In this document: piece by piece, positions 33,665 through 45,861 of the stretch
Position numbering within the stretch: the first letter of the stretch is position 1
Layout of the letters: every line of letters begins with the position of its first letter
Origin: Oreohelix idahoensis
Taxonomy: Eukaryota; Mollusca; Gastropoda; Stylommatophora; Oreohelicidae
Length of the DNA: 64,000 nucleotides
Assembly: GCA_024509875.1 (NCBI GenBank)
Contig: JAMPIV010004474.1
Location: 1-64,000 of the forward strand
Direction: 5' to 3'
Program-made: the position numbers and the translations under genes
The notes under the pieces: model-generated
Seen by the model: the letters and a program-made list of their open reading frames with translations, nothing else
Told to the model about the DNA's origin: nothing
Database searches by the model: none

Positions 33665-35252
33665 TGTAGTGGTATTGATGGTTTTGTATGATGATGATGG
33701 TACTACATGTAAATTGTATGAGGCCAGCTGTGAAGGCTCCTGAGATAAAATGTAATTGAGAATTGTCAGAAGGCCTTTCTTGCTACCACTACGACCTCAC
33801 ACTTAATTTTTTTTTTATGAATGTAGCTGCGTAAAGTGTCTAGGGTTATGATGTGTACTGTGGTGTGATAGTTATAAATATACCCATAGATATTTAACAA
33901 GACTAATAATTTTTACAAGTGTTACAATACACTGAACTACCTCACGTGTGTAAAGTTTTTGATATAATTATATTACATTTATTTGTTCTGGATCAAGTTT
34001 TATTTTGACCAGAACTTGTTTTAAAAGAAGGATTTAAAATTTATGAAAATTATGCATGGAATGTTACATAATAAATGCAAAAGTGTACATATTTAAGTAC
34101 TAGAATAGTTAGTTTTATTAAAATGTTCTGGTAGTCAGCTACTAGGGAGGATATTTATTGTCTGTGCTGTTGGGGTGGTCTCATCACACCTGTCTATATT
34201 GACTACATAGTGTCCAGAAAATGGTGGGAATTTTTATGGGGTATCTGCAACTTAATGGGGTTGGTGAATATCCAGCAGACCAGAGGCTCACTCATCTGGT
34301 ATTTGTAGCTCTGGTGCTGAAATCAGGTGGTCCCACCTCTCCGTGCTGGCGGGCAATAATGGTGGTCTCTGTCACAAGGGACTGCACAGATACACTTGTG
34401 TAAATCACCACCCGAATAGATACTGCTTCGTTGGCGACAGAAACTCGCAGCTCAGATTATGAATAATTAACACAGAAGTGCTAGCAAAACTCAGCTGAGC
34501 TGCTGGCTATAGGATGGCGTCCCTAAATTTAACTCACTGTCTTTCATATGGGAAAACACCACACTTTAAAATCTGTGTCTAACACTGAACAATTATTGAA
34601 GAATGACCCCAAATGCGCTCTGAGCGCTAATGATATGATTGTCTGTGGCCAATCACTGCCGAGGTTTATTTTTAATTTCAAATTTCCTCACTAAAGTCAT
34701 TTCAGTCAAGCTTCAGTCACGTATGGATGGTTATCTGTTAGTCGGTCCGTCTCTACTTGTGTTTCTACAAAATTGTGCTCGATTTTTGACCCAACCGTTC
34801 TCTCCCCTTCAAATTTTTGTTGTAAAAAGTTATATTTAGACACAGCTACCACCATGGGTCCCTTCACTTCTATGCCAAGTAAATTTGAAAACATCTGGGT
34901 CCAAGGTCGTGTTTTTGTGTGCAAATAACGATATGTTAGATTCAATGCAGTTTGTGGCTGATGTAAACTACACTGTCTTTTGTCATTATTTTCAATATTA
35001 TCTATCCGTCTGTAAAATTAAGACCATATTCGTTCACTGCTCAGAATAGGCCATCTGGCCAGCTAATTTTTATATTCCTAACATTAATATTAAGAAAAAT
35101 TTACTTTTTAATTTTTGTAATTTTTTTCAGACATCTGCGTTCTTCCGCTCAAATTCAAATCAAGCGCTTGGTATCGCAAAACGTCCAATTCCGTACCTCG
35201 TGTCAATTTGGGGGACTTGAATTTTTTTACTTTCATCCATTTCCCCCCCCCC

Positions 35253-35317
<65 letters not shown>

Positions 35318-35519
35318 TGCGTCTCTTTAGCCTTTCCAGTCATATTTTTTTCCTTTTTGATCCTCCGTTCCCTCCCTGTCTAGCAAGTCAATTTTATGGA
35401 GGGTGATGACCCGCGGTCTAGGCGATCATGTACATCAGCAGCCTACGCATTATGTTTTTATCCTTAAATGTTATCCTTGGGAGGAATTTCACCGTTGTAT
35501 CTCTGTCAATTTCACTACA
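33665..35519 (-). mobile_element. Solo LTR of a D-related element inside C
   Basis: 1855 bp with TGTAGTG...CACTACA ends and a 5-bp target duplication. On the minus strand its start (TGTAGTGAAA) matches D's LTR start. Its last 200 bp share several blocks in order with the end of D's LTRs: CATAACCCTAGACA, GTGGTAGCAAG and CCTTCACAGCTG. It is therefore an LTR of the D family or a close relative. It was left when the two LTRs of an inserted element recombined and removed the interior. It holds a C-run of about 72 bp at 35243-35314. Its short reading frames are not genes. Confidence 0.93.
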
Positions 35520-36760
35520 CATAGGATGGTAGATACTACTGAGAGATCGTTCAATATGTAAGGTAGACATTACCTGTGACATAGTGTCAGATATGAGTTG
35601 AGTGCCATGGTCTGACAATTTTTCTCTGGGGAACCCCAAGCGAGAAAATATCAACCAAAGAGCATCTGCGATATCTGTAGTAGATATGCTCTTAAGAGGA
35701 ATAGCCTCTGGCCAACGTGTGCACATATCGACACATGTAAGGATAAACTGATGTCCTCTGGCCGACTTGACCTTAAAAGGGCCAATAATATCTATGGCCA
35801 TTTTCTGAAACGGCCGAATAGGAATGTCAGCAGCCTGGATAGGCGCAGCATGTCGTGGTCCTCTAGATTTGACCTCCTGACATACCTTGCATGATCGGCA
35901 GTAAATACGAATGTCCTTATTGACAAAAGGCCAAAAGAAAGCCGCAAGGACTCTCGACTTCGTACGGGAAAAAACCCATATGTCCAGCACATTGCGAGTC
36001 ATGAGCATGTTGTAATATTTGCACTCTCATGCTCTTGGGAACAAGAATTTGCGAATGTGCCGACGTAGTCGAATCTTGTACCATACGTACAAGTACGCCG
36101 TTTCTCATTGCAATCCAAGATTTTCTATTTGTATCCTGATTCGGATCACCTTTCTTCGCAAGAACGAAGAATTTTTTTAAAGAAGGATCTTCTTCTTGCA
36201 ATTTTATGAAAGAGTCACGAGTGATTACTAAGTGACTATCTTGGCTATCAACTTCATTATCACTATTCAGTGAAGTTTCGGGTGTTTGTAGAGCTTGTGC
36301 TCTTGTAACTACTGCATTTGTAGCTTGCATGTTATTATCTTCCCAAGCAGCAATCTGCTGTGGGGTACACTCCCTAACTCCGTGAATACGACCAATAATA
36401 AGGTCCGCAATAGGATTAGGTAAGAGACAAGCATGCACATCTCCAGTAAAGAAAGGAGTGGCAATGCGAATTACAGCAGTAGGATATTTTTCTAGAGTGC
36501 CGCCAAATGTGACACATTTAATAACCCTTCCTGTAGCACAAGATGGATCTACAAGCGATTGTCTAACACCAATAGTGGTGCATCCGGAATCGAAAAGTAG
36601 TGAGACCGGAGTATCATTAACAAGACCCTTATGTAGAATTAAAGAACCCCTCCCGTCATGCGCAACAGCAGCAGGAAGAGCGGGAAGTGGGTGACCACAA
36701 CTCAAAGTAGTTATGGTACCCGGTTCGAATAAAGTACTGCATTGGGGGCATTTTTTGCTC
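35520..36760 (-). pseudogene. pol: Pol of C, upstream part (RING-like motif, protease, integrase N-terminal part)
   Basis: On the minus strand: the RING-like motif (C-x2-C then CGH, split by a frameshift in the T-run at 36751-36756), a protease with DSG, the integrase His/Cys finger, and the integrase core to YHPM, where the solo LTR interrupts it. A second frameshift lies in the A-run at 35969-35974 (six bases where A and E have five). The protein closely parallels E. The first two catalytic Asp are present and the Glu lies beyond the insertion. Confidence 0.9.
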
Positions 36761-36852
36761 TCTCAAAGTCAAAAGCAGAACCAGTGACAGCGTCAAAGTT
36801 TTTACTATCAACAACATGATTACAGGCTCCCTCAGTTTCCTGTTGTACAGCA

Positions 36853-38319
36853 TTAGCCTGCTGATATCTCTTTTTTTGTGTGTTGAGATCTACCCCGACT
36901 ATTATTACCTCTGAAGTTATCAGAGTTATTATTATCTCTGCAGTTATTATTGTCTCTATTGTAATTGTTATCCTGGTTCGAATTCCAGTTTCCACGATTA
37001 CTATCATGTTCACATTGATGCGAACATCTATTTGTTTGGTTTTGAGGTCTTCGGCAGGAATAACCTCTATTACCATATCCTCTTTTGAAATGCTTATAAT
37101 TATTAGGGTGATAGTAACGAGTACTATCAGGTTGTCTCCAATTCTTCGAAGAAGAATCACCATGAAATTGATTTCCATGATTTTGACAGAAATTACCGCT
37201 ACTCTTTCTATCAAAATTTTGTTGGAATCTACGAGCAAAGTTTTGGCCATACGGAGCTGCCGAAGCAACTGGTAAACCTTCTTTCACCTTAGAGTTACCC
37301 ATGGTTATGTGTGGGTGCGCAGTTACGTATTGGCAACAGAAATCTTCCATTTCTTTTATTGTTTTAGGTTTACGTTCATGAAGGAAAGCAAGGAAAGACT
37401 CATTGACAGACGACATGACTTTGTCTCTAAGTATTAAGTCCATAAGTCCTTCATAAGTTTTTTCCGTCTTAGATAGTTCAACCCATCGTGAGAAAGTAAT
37501 GCGTATTCTTGCAATAAACTCGGAGAATTCAACTCCATTTTCAGGTAACATGTTTTTAAATTGTAGACGATAGCCGTCTTCGTTAAGCTGATATTTCTTT
37601 AACAAAGCGGCCCTGACAACCTCATAATTGTTCTTGTCAGGTTCATCCACCATATTTAATATACTTAGAGCTTTACCTGTCAGTATCCCTGATAACTGAT
37701 AAACATATTTTGCTTTGTCTATGTTATGAGCTGTACATGCTTGTTCAAATCTGTCCAGATAGAACATTATGTCATCACTGGAAGGACTAAATGTTGGTAA
37801 CTTAATCTTAAAAGTATCATTATTAGCCTTACCAGAAGATGAACCCTTGTTTGAATCATTACCATTACTCATGCTCGTCAATTTCAATTTTTCCAACTCT
37901 AAAGCTAAGACCTTTTCTTCATGTTCCATTTTTGCTTTCTCTTTCCTCTCATCAGACTCTCTCTGTAATCTTCTTTCCTCAGCCTGAGCCTCTTTTTGAA
38001 GTCTTTCATTTTCAGCTTCTTTTTCAAGTCTTTTATTTTCAGCCTCTTTTTCAAGTCTTTTATTCTCAGCCTCTTTTTGAAGTCTTTCAGCTTCTAGCTG
38101 TAGCTGGAGTTTTCTCTCCTCAGCTTCTGATTCCCTTTTTTGTTTTTCCATTTCCATTTGGAATCTTTTTTCATCCACCTGCATCTGCAGTTTCTTTTGT
38201 TCAGCTTCCATTGCTTTATCATATCGAGCAGTTGCAAATTCTTCTAACTTATCACCAGTCTTCCCAAGCAATTTACCCTGCTCAATAAAGTGCTCAAATG
38301 TAGACATGTTGTCTAACAT
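36853..38319 (-). CDS. gag: Gag of element C (coiled coil + SCAN-like capsid)
   Basis: 488 codons on the minus strand. A better start may be the second Met at 38307, which aligns with the start in E (MSTFE). Residues about 5-160 are a highly charged coiled coil with 9-residue repeats of the EAENKRLEK type. Residues about 170-345 form the capsid, with the FYLDRFE and LLKKYQLNEDGYR segments that also occur in E. The C-terminal part is Asn/Arg/Gly-rich and probably binds RNA. The frame ends early because of a T-run (36871-36877); past it the sequence continues, in another frame, toward the RING-like motif. Gag would form the particle that packages element RNA. Confidence 0.9.
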   Translation of the reverse strand: MLDNMSTFEHFIEQGKLLGKTGDKLEEFATARYDKAMEAEQKKLQMQVDEKRFQMEMEKQKRESEAEERKLQLQLEAERLQKEAENKRLEKEAENKRLEKEAENERLQKEAQAEERRLQRESDERKEKAKMEHEEKVLALELEKLKLTSMSNGNDSNKGSSSGKANNDTFKIKLPTFSPSSDDIMFYLDRFEQACTAHNIDKAKYVYQLSGILTGKALSILNMVDEPDKNNYEVVRAALLKKYQLNEDGYRLQFKNMLPENGVEFSEFIARIRITFSRWVELSKTEKTYEGLMDLILRDKVMSSVNESFLAFLHERKPKTIKEMEDFCCQYVTAHPHITMGNSKVKEGLPVASAAPYGQNFARRFQQNFDRKSSGNFCQNHGNQFHGDSSSKNWRQPDSTRYYHPNNYKHFKRGYGNRGYSCRRPQNQTNRCSHQCEHDSNRGNWNSNQDNNYNRDNNNCRDNNNSDNFRGNNSRGRSQHTKKEISAG

Positions 38320-39753
38320 ATGAGTCCAAAACCTGAAATAATTAACTAATTTATTTCAAACCTAAGTGTAACAAGTCTTAATTAAGCACTTGTATATTCA
38401 CATCACATTATATTATCCCAGTCTCTGTGGGAAACAAGTCTCCAATCAAAGAACTTGTATATGAAATATCAGCAATCAATTCTTGATCATAAGTGCACTT
38501 CTCATTCAATAGTGCACGACACTATTCATCATTCATTTATCATCAGTGTAGTAGTAACAGTGCATTAGCATAGCCCATTAACTAATTACTATAACTGTAA
38601 ACAATGACTATGTAAACACATGCAGAATGTAAACATTGAAAATGTAAACAATGCAAACAATGTAAACAATAACAATGTAAACAATAACAAAGATCAGCAA
38701 CAATACAAAAACGTTCGCAGAAATCAACTAAAAATAAAGCAGAAATTAATGAAATATCACAAAAAATGTGACGATATCTGCGCTATAATTAAACAAAATA
38801 CATGACACCACAGTGTATAAACAAAAATGTTGTATGAAACTAAATTATAGACAAGAGTAGGCTAACAAATACAAACAAATCAAAACAAAACTAAAGAATG
38901 CGAAATAATAACGAAAACAATATTAAAACATGTCATCACAGCTAACATAAATAGCAACAGAAGTCGCTTAGCAAATTCCAGTATCGGAAATTTGCAAACC
39001 CTACAGAAAACGCTCACAATAGACGACCTCTATGACGTGGCATAATCTAACGGAGACACCACCCAACCGAGAACCCGCTGAAATATAAACATATAAATAT
39101 ACAAATAACATATAGACATATAACATATAGAATGAGATGATACACAGAAGACTCAGCAGAAGTATAAGGGCACAGTTTACATACAAACAGGCCACTTAAC
39201 TTATAGGCTTCCAATCGTAGAACAGCAGAAAAAAACGGATGTCAATCAACGTCCTAAAGAGCGAAGCTCCAACGATGATGGCACATCTGAACTGCTTCCA
39301 CTGCTAACACGATGGTACAAGAGCTTCTGAAATACTGTGTGTTGAGTTGTTTCGGCACTTGACCTTCTAATCCAAAAGTAAGTTGATGGAAATCGGTACT
39401 TGGCCTTCTTCAGAAAACAACCCGTTTCAACCGGCACTTGACCTTCACAAAAACGACAGCACTGGAACCTTGACAGCAGCAACTTGCTTGACTTGCGTAA
39501 AAGATAACAGCAGTCCGAGTTATCCGGCAACATGTAACAACGCCGGGTACTGTCAAATTCTTGTTTCCGTCAAAAAGTTGAAATTTTGACTTTTACCGGG
39601 CAACGCCGAGTACTTTGAAAATTTTGAAGATGTTGACTGTATTGAAGAATGTTAATTTCTTGAAGGATGCTGATGAATTCTTGTTGAAAATGAAGTGGGT
39701 AAGGGACCCCGTGTTTGCTGGTACCAGAATCAAACCAGCTTATGGCCACCAAA
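38320..39753 (-). promoter_or_regulatory. Untranslated leader of C with two conserved repeat types
   Basis: Minus strand, from the primer-binding site to Gag. The primer-binding site TGGTGGCCATAAG is at about 39739-39751. Three copies of AGAAGGTCAAGTGCCG or close variants lie at 39353-39368, 39394-39409 and 39432-39447. A cluster of TTGTTTACATTG motifs lies at about 38625-38690. The same motifs in the same order occur in the leader of E. They could be packaging, translation or transcription signals; function is inferred only from conservation. Confidence 0.65.
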
Positions 39754-40838
39754 TGATGCGTGATGCCATATGATGATGGATGGTATCCGCATGTCTGGTT
39801 TTGTGTAGTGTGCAGATGTGTTCAGTCAAACAATGTTCATACAAAAATAACAGGGCAATCCACATAGGACGTCAGTAAACTCACGACGTATAAAGTCAAT
39901 GATTCTTGTAACAGCCGTTGACGTTTTTCTTCATTATTTATTGTGGACGCCACAGTGACAAAATGGTTACGCGAATATGTAGGCACATCAAACAGTCATT
40001 ATCACAGCAACATTCAATACAGCAATAGACGGTAGACAGCATTACAATGATGAGTCAGATGCATGTTATATTTCATAGTGCTGTAAATGTAGTCAGGTGA
40101 AAAAAACTCCATCCTTTTCTATAACAGCCAGGAGATAACCAGATGTATGAGATCAGTTCACTCTCCTTAGTCTGACTTCAGCAAGACAGACACGTCTGCC
40201 GAAGTATAAATAATGTCCTCAAAAATATCCTCTAGATAATAAAGGTTTTCCAAACCTAGTTCATTTAACAAAGTAGCAAGTAATGGTCCTTGGGACATGC
40301 ATCAATCGATGCAGTACAATACAGCGACATGTGAGCTGGGAAAACATCTCGTGACGACGACTTTCGAAGACAGGCTATGAATCGAAATCGCTCACGACCC
40401 AAAATCGATAGAGTTAATGAAAAGTCAATTTACCTTGCCTTCAGGAAATACACAGAAATATCACGCCTCCCGACATGTGGGAAACACTAGAGGTATTATC
40501 TCGAATAAACGAAATATCCATTAAGAGGACTACACATCCCTGACAGAACAAAAAATAGCGGAGATCCCCTCTTCAACGAGGCATCTCTTTCGCCATTCAA
40601 ATCGCTCACTCCACTAGTGGTGGGCGGAAACCGATCGACCAAAAAACAAGACCAGTCATGCGCAGTCCAGCGCAAAAAGACCACAGCTCAAAACTTAACT
40701 GCATTCAATACCAACGCGGGAAGACAAATGCTTACCGAGAAAAGTGACTATAAATTTCAAGCAGTTGTTGCCCTTGCGTTATAAAATAGATATTGTAATA
40801 AAACGATGTTGCGAGAATTTATCACGCAACACATCACA
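39754..40838 (-). repeat. 5' LTR of element C
   Basis: Partner of 29696-30782, about 99% identical by eye. On the minus strand it starts TGTGATGTG and ends GCATCA. Two T bases separate it from the primer-binding site. Confidence 0.9.
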
Positions 40839-41557
40839 TATTTATTAAAAGCTATTGTTACTGCTGACATCAAGTTTCGAGAAGTAATATTAATATTGCA
40901 AGTCAAAGCAACGCCTTATTATAGTCATACATGCTTAGTGAGGTAGCCATGTATTAGGTCAATTTTGAATTCTTCGATCTATGGCAATGTCAAGCCTATC
41001 TGATCTGACTATTAACGTTGAAGCTCTCACATTAGTAAGTGAATATTCACAACAGCTACTATAACAACACCCGAAGATATTATTACAGAATCTAAGAATA
41101 TTTGTCAAAGATAAAAATGAAATAAGTCTTTAAAATGGGCCTCCTTATTTATAAAGAATATATATTTATTTATGAAGTCACCGGAAAGAAACTATGGTTT
41201 CGTTAGTAATGGCGACCGTATACTATCACCCCTCATCGTGAATGGAAAGATTCACTGGCTCTTATTAATTTAGTGCTTTTCTGAAAGAAACTGCAGCAGA
41301 AAAGAGGTGTGTCAACTTATGCGTCCCGTAGAATTGTAAAGGTTTGGTTTGTGCTCATGTTCCAAAGGACGGAAACGGTAACTGAAGGCAGGAGACCCAT
41401 CTCTCTTTGGATGTCAGCTCGTAAACTATGTACGAATTGAATGAAACGGATTATGAACTTTTGGCTATTGTTTCCTGGGCGGGGTTTGGCACACTTACAG
41501 ACTCTAAATGATTATCTGTTATGAAATGGTGTTTTTATACTGTACCAAGTACATGCT
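40839..41557. other. Unannotated DNA between C and the LINE
   Basis: No gene recognised. The last 11 bases (41547-41557, AAGTACATGCT) are the left target duplication of the LINE; the right copy is 52537-52547. Confidence 0.7.
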
Positions 41558-43180
41558 GATGTGGGAAGTGATCACCATTTAGTAGTAGCAAAATTGAAAG
41601 TGAAACTAAGAAGGGCTGGACCAACTAACTACACAGAAAAGGTTTGACATCAGCAAATTGAAGGACCCCCTTACCAGAAAAGCTTTTGCGGCTGACATAA
41701 AGAAACGATATCAATTTGCCAAAAGTCAGGAAAAGACATTGACTGATGATATAGACCAGAAATTCAACACCATTTCAACAATATATAAGGAAAGCAGCAA
41801 ATCATGCTTGGGATTCCAGGAAAGGAAGAAGCAAGACTGGATAACACCAGAAACATTAAACACCATAACACTGAGAAAGGAAATGAAAAGAAAGAAAACA
41901 GAAGCGAAGTCCCCCAGGTTAAAGCAACTATATAGCGAACAGTACAGTCAGCTGGACAAGGAAGTTAAACGCCAAACCCGAGCCAACAAAAGGAATTTCC
42001 TAGACGATCTTGCAAGACAGGCAACAGAGGCAGCACTGAGAAATGAACAAAGCACAGTATAAAAAATAACTAAATTCATCAGCGGAAAACGAGGTGCAAA
42101 CAATATTACATTAGTAAGAGATAAGCAAGGAAATATCATCACGACAGCAGAGGGACAGGAAACAAGATGGGCAGAGCACTTCAGAGAAACTCTGAACAAG
42201 GAACCACCAGAGACACAATTGAATGTTCCTGAGGCTGAAAACGATCTAGATGTAAATACAGACATTCCACGAAAAGAAGAAATCATCACAGCAATCAAAG
42301 GGTTAAAGAACGGAAAAGCTCCTGGCCATGATAACTTAAATGCAGAGCTATTTAAGACAGACCCTGAGCTAGCAGCAGAACTATTAGAACCACTATTTGC
42401 ACAAGTCTGGAAAACGGGGACAACACCATCAGAATGGAACAAAGGAATAATTGTCAAATTGCCCAAGAAGGGAGATCTTGCAGACTGTAATAATTGGAGA
42501 TGAATCACTCTTCTCTCAGTTCCCAGCAAAATACTAGGCAGGATAATTATACAGAGAATTTCAAAAGCAGTAGACCACAAACTGAGGAAAGAACAAGCAG
42601 GATTTAGAAAGAACAGAAGATGTGTAGATCATATATTCACTCTCAGGAACATTATAGAGCAGTGCTCAGAATGGCAAAGACAGCTGTACATTAATTTCGT
42701 TGATTTTGAAAAGGCTTTTGACAGCATACATAGGTACAGTTTATGGAAAATACTGAGGGCTTATGGAATTCCAAGCTGCATAGTGTCAATCATAAAAAGC
42801 CTCTATGCCAACTTTACGTGTAGTGTTGGGCAGAGCAATCTAACCTTTGAGGTGAAGACAGGAGTACGACAAGGATGCCCCTTATCAACCACTCTATTTT
42901 TAACAGTCATAGATTGGGTGATGCGCCAGACAACAGAGGGCAGTCCAAGAGAAATAAGATGGATTACATTTTCAACATTGGAAGATCTGGAATATGCAGA
43001 TGACATTGCGCTACTAGCATATTCACATCAACACATCCAGGAAAAAACGGATAGACTTAATAATTTTAGCCAGCAGGTGAGCTTGAACATCAATTTAAAG
43101 AAGTCAGAGGTCATGACGCTCAATGTGAGCCCATATCAGTAAGGAATCAGCAACTGGTACAGACAGACACCTTCACATAC
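41558..43180 (+). pseudogene. 5'-truncated LINE, first part (endonuclease tail + RT)
   Basis: It starts within the endonuclease at the SDHHLVV motif, a typical 5' truncation. It continues through a linker (41658-42062) into RT: KGLKNGKAPGHDN near 42300, NFVDFEKAFDS near 42695, TGVRQGCPLS near 42860 and YADD near 42995. In-frame stops occur at about 42062 and 42503 (a Gly codon turned to TGA in NWRGITL) and there is a frameshift near 43130. The sequence breaks at 43180 where element D is inserted and resumes at 51903/51908. The family is the same as 22740-25175. Confidence 0.93.
43176..43180. repeat. Target duplication CATAC, left copy
   Basis: A 5-bp duplication flanking element D; the right copy is 51903-51907. 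Removing D and one copy restores the LINE reading through a Phe-Thr-Tyr-Leu-Gly segment. Confidence 0.95.
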
Positions 43181-45655
43181 TGTAGTGAAAAATTCTAATA
43201 CCCATATATAAATTGGAATAAAACTGGAAAATTAGAACATAAATGTAAAGCCGAACGAAATAATATGAAAGAAAGAAGAATGGTGAAAGACCAGTGCTTT
43301 CCCAATAGCGCACGCCTGCGTTGTAGAACGCCATAATGGCTGAAAAAGAGACCCCCTTTTTCTACTTTGTCTGCATAAACTACACGCGAATCACAGTCGT
43401 TTCTAAAAATAAAACTGGTACTGTATTTCTTAGACGACCTTGATAGGCACACTGCATAATGACCTAGATACAAATACTAGCATTAATGTAATTATACACA
43501 CAAAGTTAACCTAGAAAGACAGACGGGCTAAGCAGAGACGAGAAAGGATAGACGGAGCGAAGCAATAATACTACGTCGTCTCGCGATTAAAAAGTGAACG
43601 CCAATCACACGCGAAACGCATGAAGGCCTGATTTTTTCAAATAAACAGTGATAAAAAACACTAACGATACTAGGTTAGGGTTTGAAAACAGGTTTAAAGT
43701 CTTATTGGGAAACCTGACATTCTACTGTTTTATGTCTAAGCTCCTGACATTAGTCTGACAGTACAGAAGACATCCCATAGTATGGAAGTGAACAGGTGGT
43801 AACAGCAAATACTCGACTATCATAGAAAAATACATATTTTGAACGAAGCCACTTAGCCCCATTAAACTTATATATTCTTGTACCTTAGGACTTGCTGACA
43901 AAGAATGTTATGTGTTACGCAAATAGTCTATTAATTAACAAATTATAGCCAAAATACTATAGTGGGGTTGACTGACAGCACAAGATCATATCTGCTTATT
44001 TTTTTTTATGGCATGTTTGGAAAACACTGCTTTGGGGGAAATGAGGCCGACAAGTTAGATACGATTTGATTGGCTGTAGTAAAATGTAAGGCGAAACCTT
44101 ATTGGTCTAACTGCAAATACAAATATTGTTGTTAATGGCAACGTATAGGATGGATAGTTTTTTTCAAAGGCTCATGTAAACATGGCCTGATTGGTTAGAA
44201 CGTTAGATATGGTCAAATAGAAGCATCAGTTCACTGCCATTTTTGAAAATAAATTATGTGAAAATCAAGTACGTTGAGAGCAGGCTAAGAATTTTCTAAT
44301 AAAGGAAAAGCCTGGACAAAGGCAGATCAAAATTGTGCCAGAATTCATCGCCAGTCAACGTTACTTGTTTAATATTTCCTTGAATTGTGGTAAGCTAGAC
44401 ATGTTTAATATATATTTTATATGAAAATTGAATGTGAAATGATAAATTATGTCTGTATGTGTGTGGTTCAGTAGCAAACATGAGGCAAAGTCTAGATATT
44501 GCTCCACCTTGTAAAGATTGTCAGAGAAGAGTATAACTGCCTATACAGATAGATATATTGGATTGCCATATGTAACATGACACCTATCTTATTGTATAGA
44601 AGGGATTAACGCTGGAATTGCAGAGGCGTTGTAACCATTAGGGAGAGGAATACTGGTGTATATTGTCACATGAAAAGCTAGCAGTTGGCCTACAGCTCTG
44701 AACTTTATGTTTGTACTGTCTTGTACGTCAGTGTGGAAATATATTATATATTAGTTATGAAGAAGGAGGCACAACCTTCTTATTTCAGGGACCGTGGTAC
44801 TGGTGTTAATATAGCAGCACATGGTCTGAGCCTTGCTTGATCCAGAACTTTGGCAGCAGACTCCTTGCCCAAGATATCGGCCATTGTGGTTTTTTTTAGC
44901 AAACTGAGAAGCAAGCGAGCAGAGGATACAGTTTTCCGGCAGCCGCTATCTGAACTAAGAATCTGTCAGCACGAGCAGCTCACCCTTGTATAACCCACCT
45001 CAATTGACTTACATAAATAGTCCAAGAGGGACAGTAATTGTTTTAAAAAGTAAAAGAATCTGTGAATCCTTTAATATTATTTCCACCAGTAACAAACATA
45101 TGAATTCGTGATGACAACCAACAACCTAGCTCAAACAGCCAGTATTGCCTCATAATACTACCTCACAACATTACACTCATATTATAATAATATTATATGT
45201 CGGGACAAAGATCCTTTGTATAAAATTTTGTACATAAACATTGTGTTTACATTTGGTTGTGATTCCTGATTCACTGTGTAGTAGGATCAGGATATATATT
45301 TATTGAAAAAAATTCAATACATTTGTTAAAATTTAACCCTTGACTTAATAAGATAATCTTTAGAGTGTTAGATGTTTGTGACTGTCATATTGTTGTCAAT
45401 TTGTTGAGGATCTTAACTTAGGTGTTTATCTGTCTGTTGGTTGTTGTGAATTACACTACATCACTATCATAACCCTAGACATTAAACGTAGTCATCACTA
45501 AATTCAAGAATAAGTCTGATTGAGGTCTAAATGTGGTAGCAAGTAAGGTCATCTGTAACACACCAAACTTATTAGATACAGATACCTTCACAGCTGATCT
45601 CAGTCAGTACACTAAGTCCCCTATAACTATATTTACATAATCCCAACTTACCACA
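43181..45655 (+). repeat. 5' LTR of element D
   Basis: It starts TGTAGTGAAAAATTC and ends CTTACCACA. At 2475 bp it is unusually long for Ty3/Gypsy. A minus-strand frame of 92 codons occurs in both LTR copies, but that follows from LTR identity and is not evidence of a gene. Confidence 0.95.
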
Positions 45656-45660
45656 TATAT

Positions 45661-45687
45661 TGGGGTCCTGTCCGGGATTTTGAACCC
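45661..45687 (+). promoter_or_regulatory. Primer-binding site of D, tRNA-Pro-like, extended
   Basis: TGGGGTCCTGTCCGGGAT then TTTGAACCC. This resembles the complement of the 3' end and the whole T-arm of animal tRNA-Pro over about 27 nt, longer than the usual 18. It begins five bases after the LTR. Confidence 0.7.
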
Positions 45688-45861
45688 TCTCCTAGCACAT
45701 ATATTGGGGGAGTTCACTTCAGGGAATAATAAAAGTTAAAAAGGTATTCTTGGGTGGAAAATAAATAAGGTTGAGCTCTCAGTGCTTGTGGTTGTCCTTA
45801 GTTTAATTAGTCATAGATTGAATTGTTTAGTTAAACCTTGTCGAAATTTTCCTGTTAGAAA

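Larger units (their letters stand above)
29696..40838 (-). mobile_element. Gmr1-like Ty3/Gypsy element C, split by a solo LTR
   Basis: A complete but disrupted element on the minus strand, lineage 1. The 5' LTR is 39754-40838, Gag 36853-38319, Pol runs from about 36760 to 31544, and the 3' LTR is 29696-30782. A solo LTR (33665-35519) sits inside the integrase gene. Without it the element would be about 9.3 kb. The LTR copies differ by only about eight sites that I can see, several of them homopolymer-length changes, while pol has at least six frameshifts. No convincing target duplication flanks it. Confidence 0.9.

Noticed and set aside
43195..43473. Minus-strand frame of 92 codons conserved at 49437-49715
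   Set aside because: Both lie in the two LTRs of D, which are nearly identical anyway, so the conservation is not evidence of a protein.
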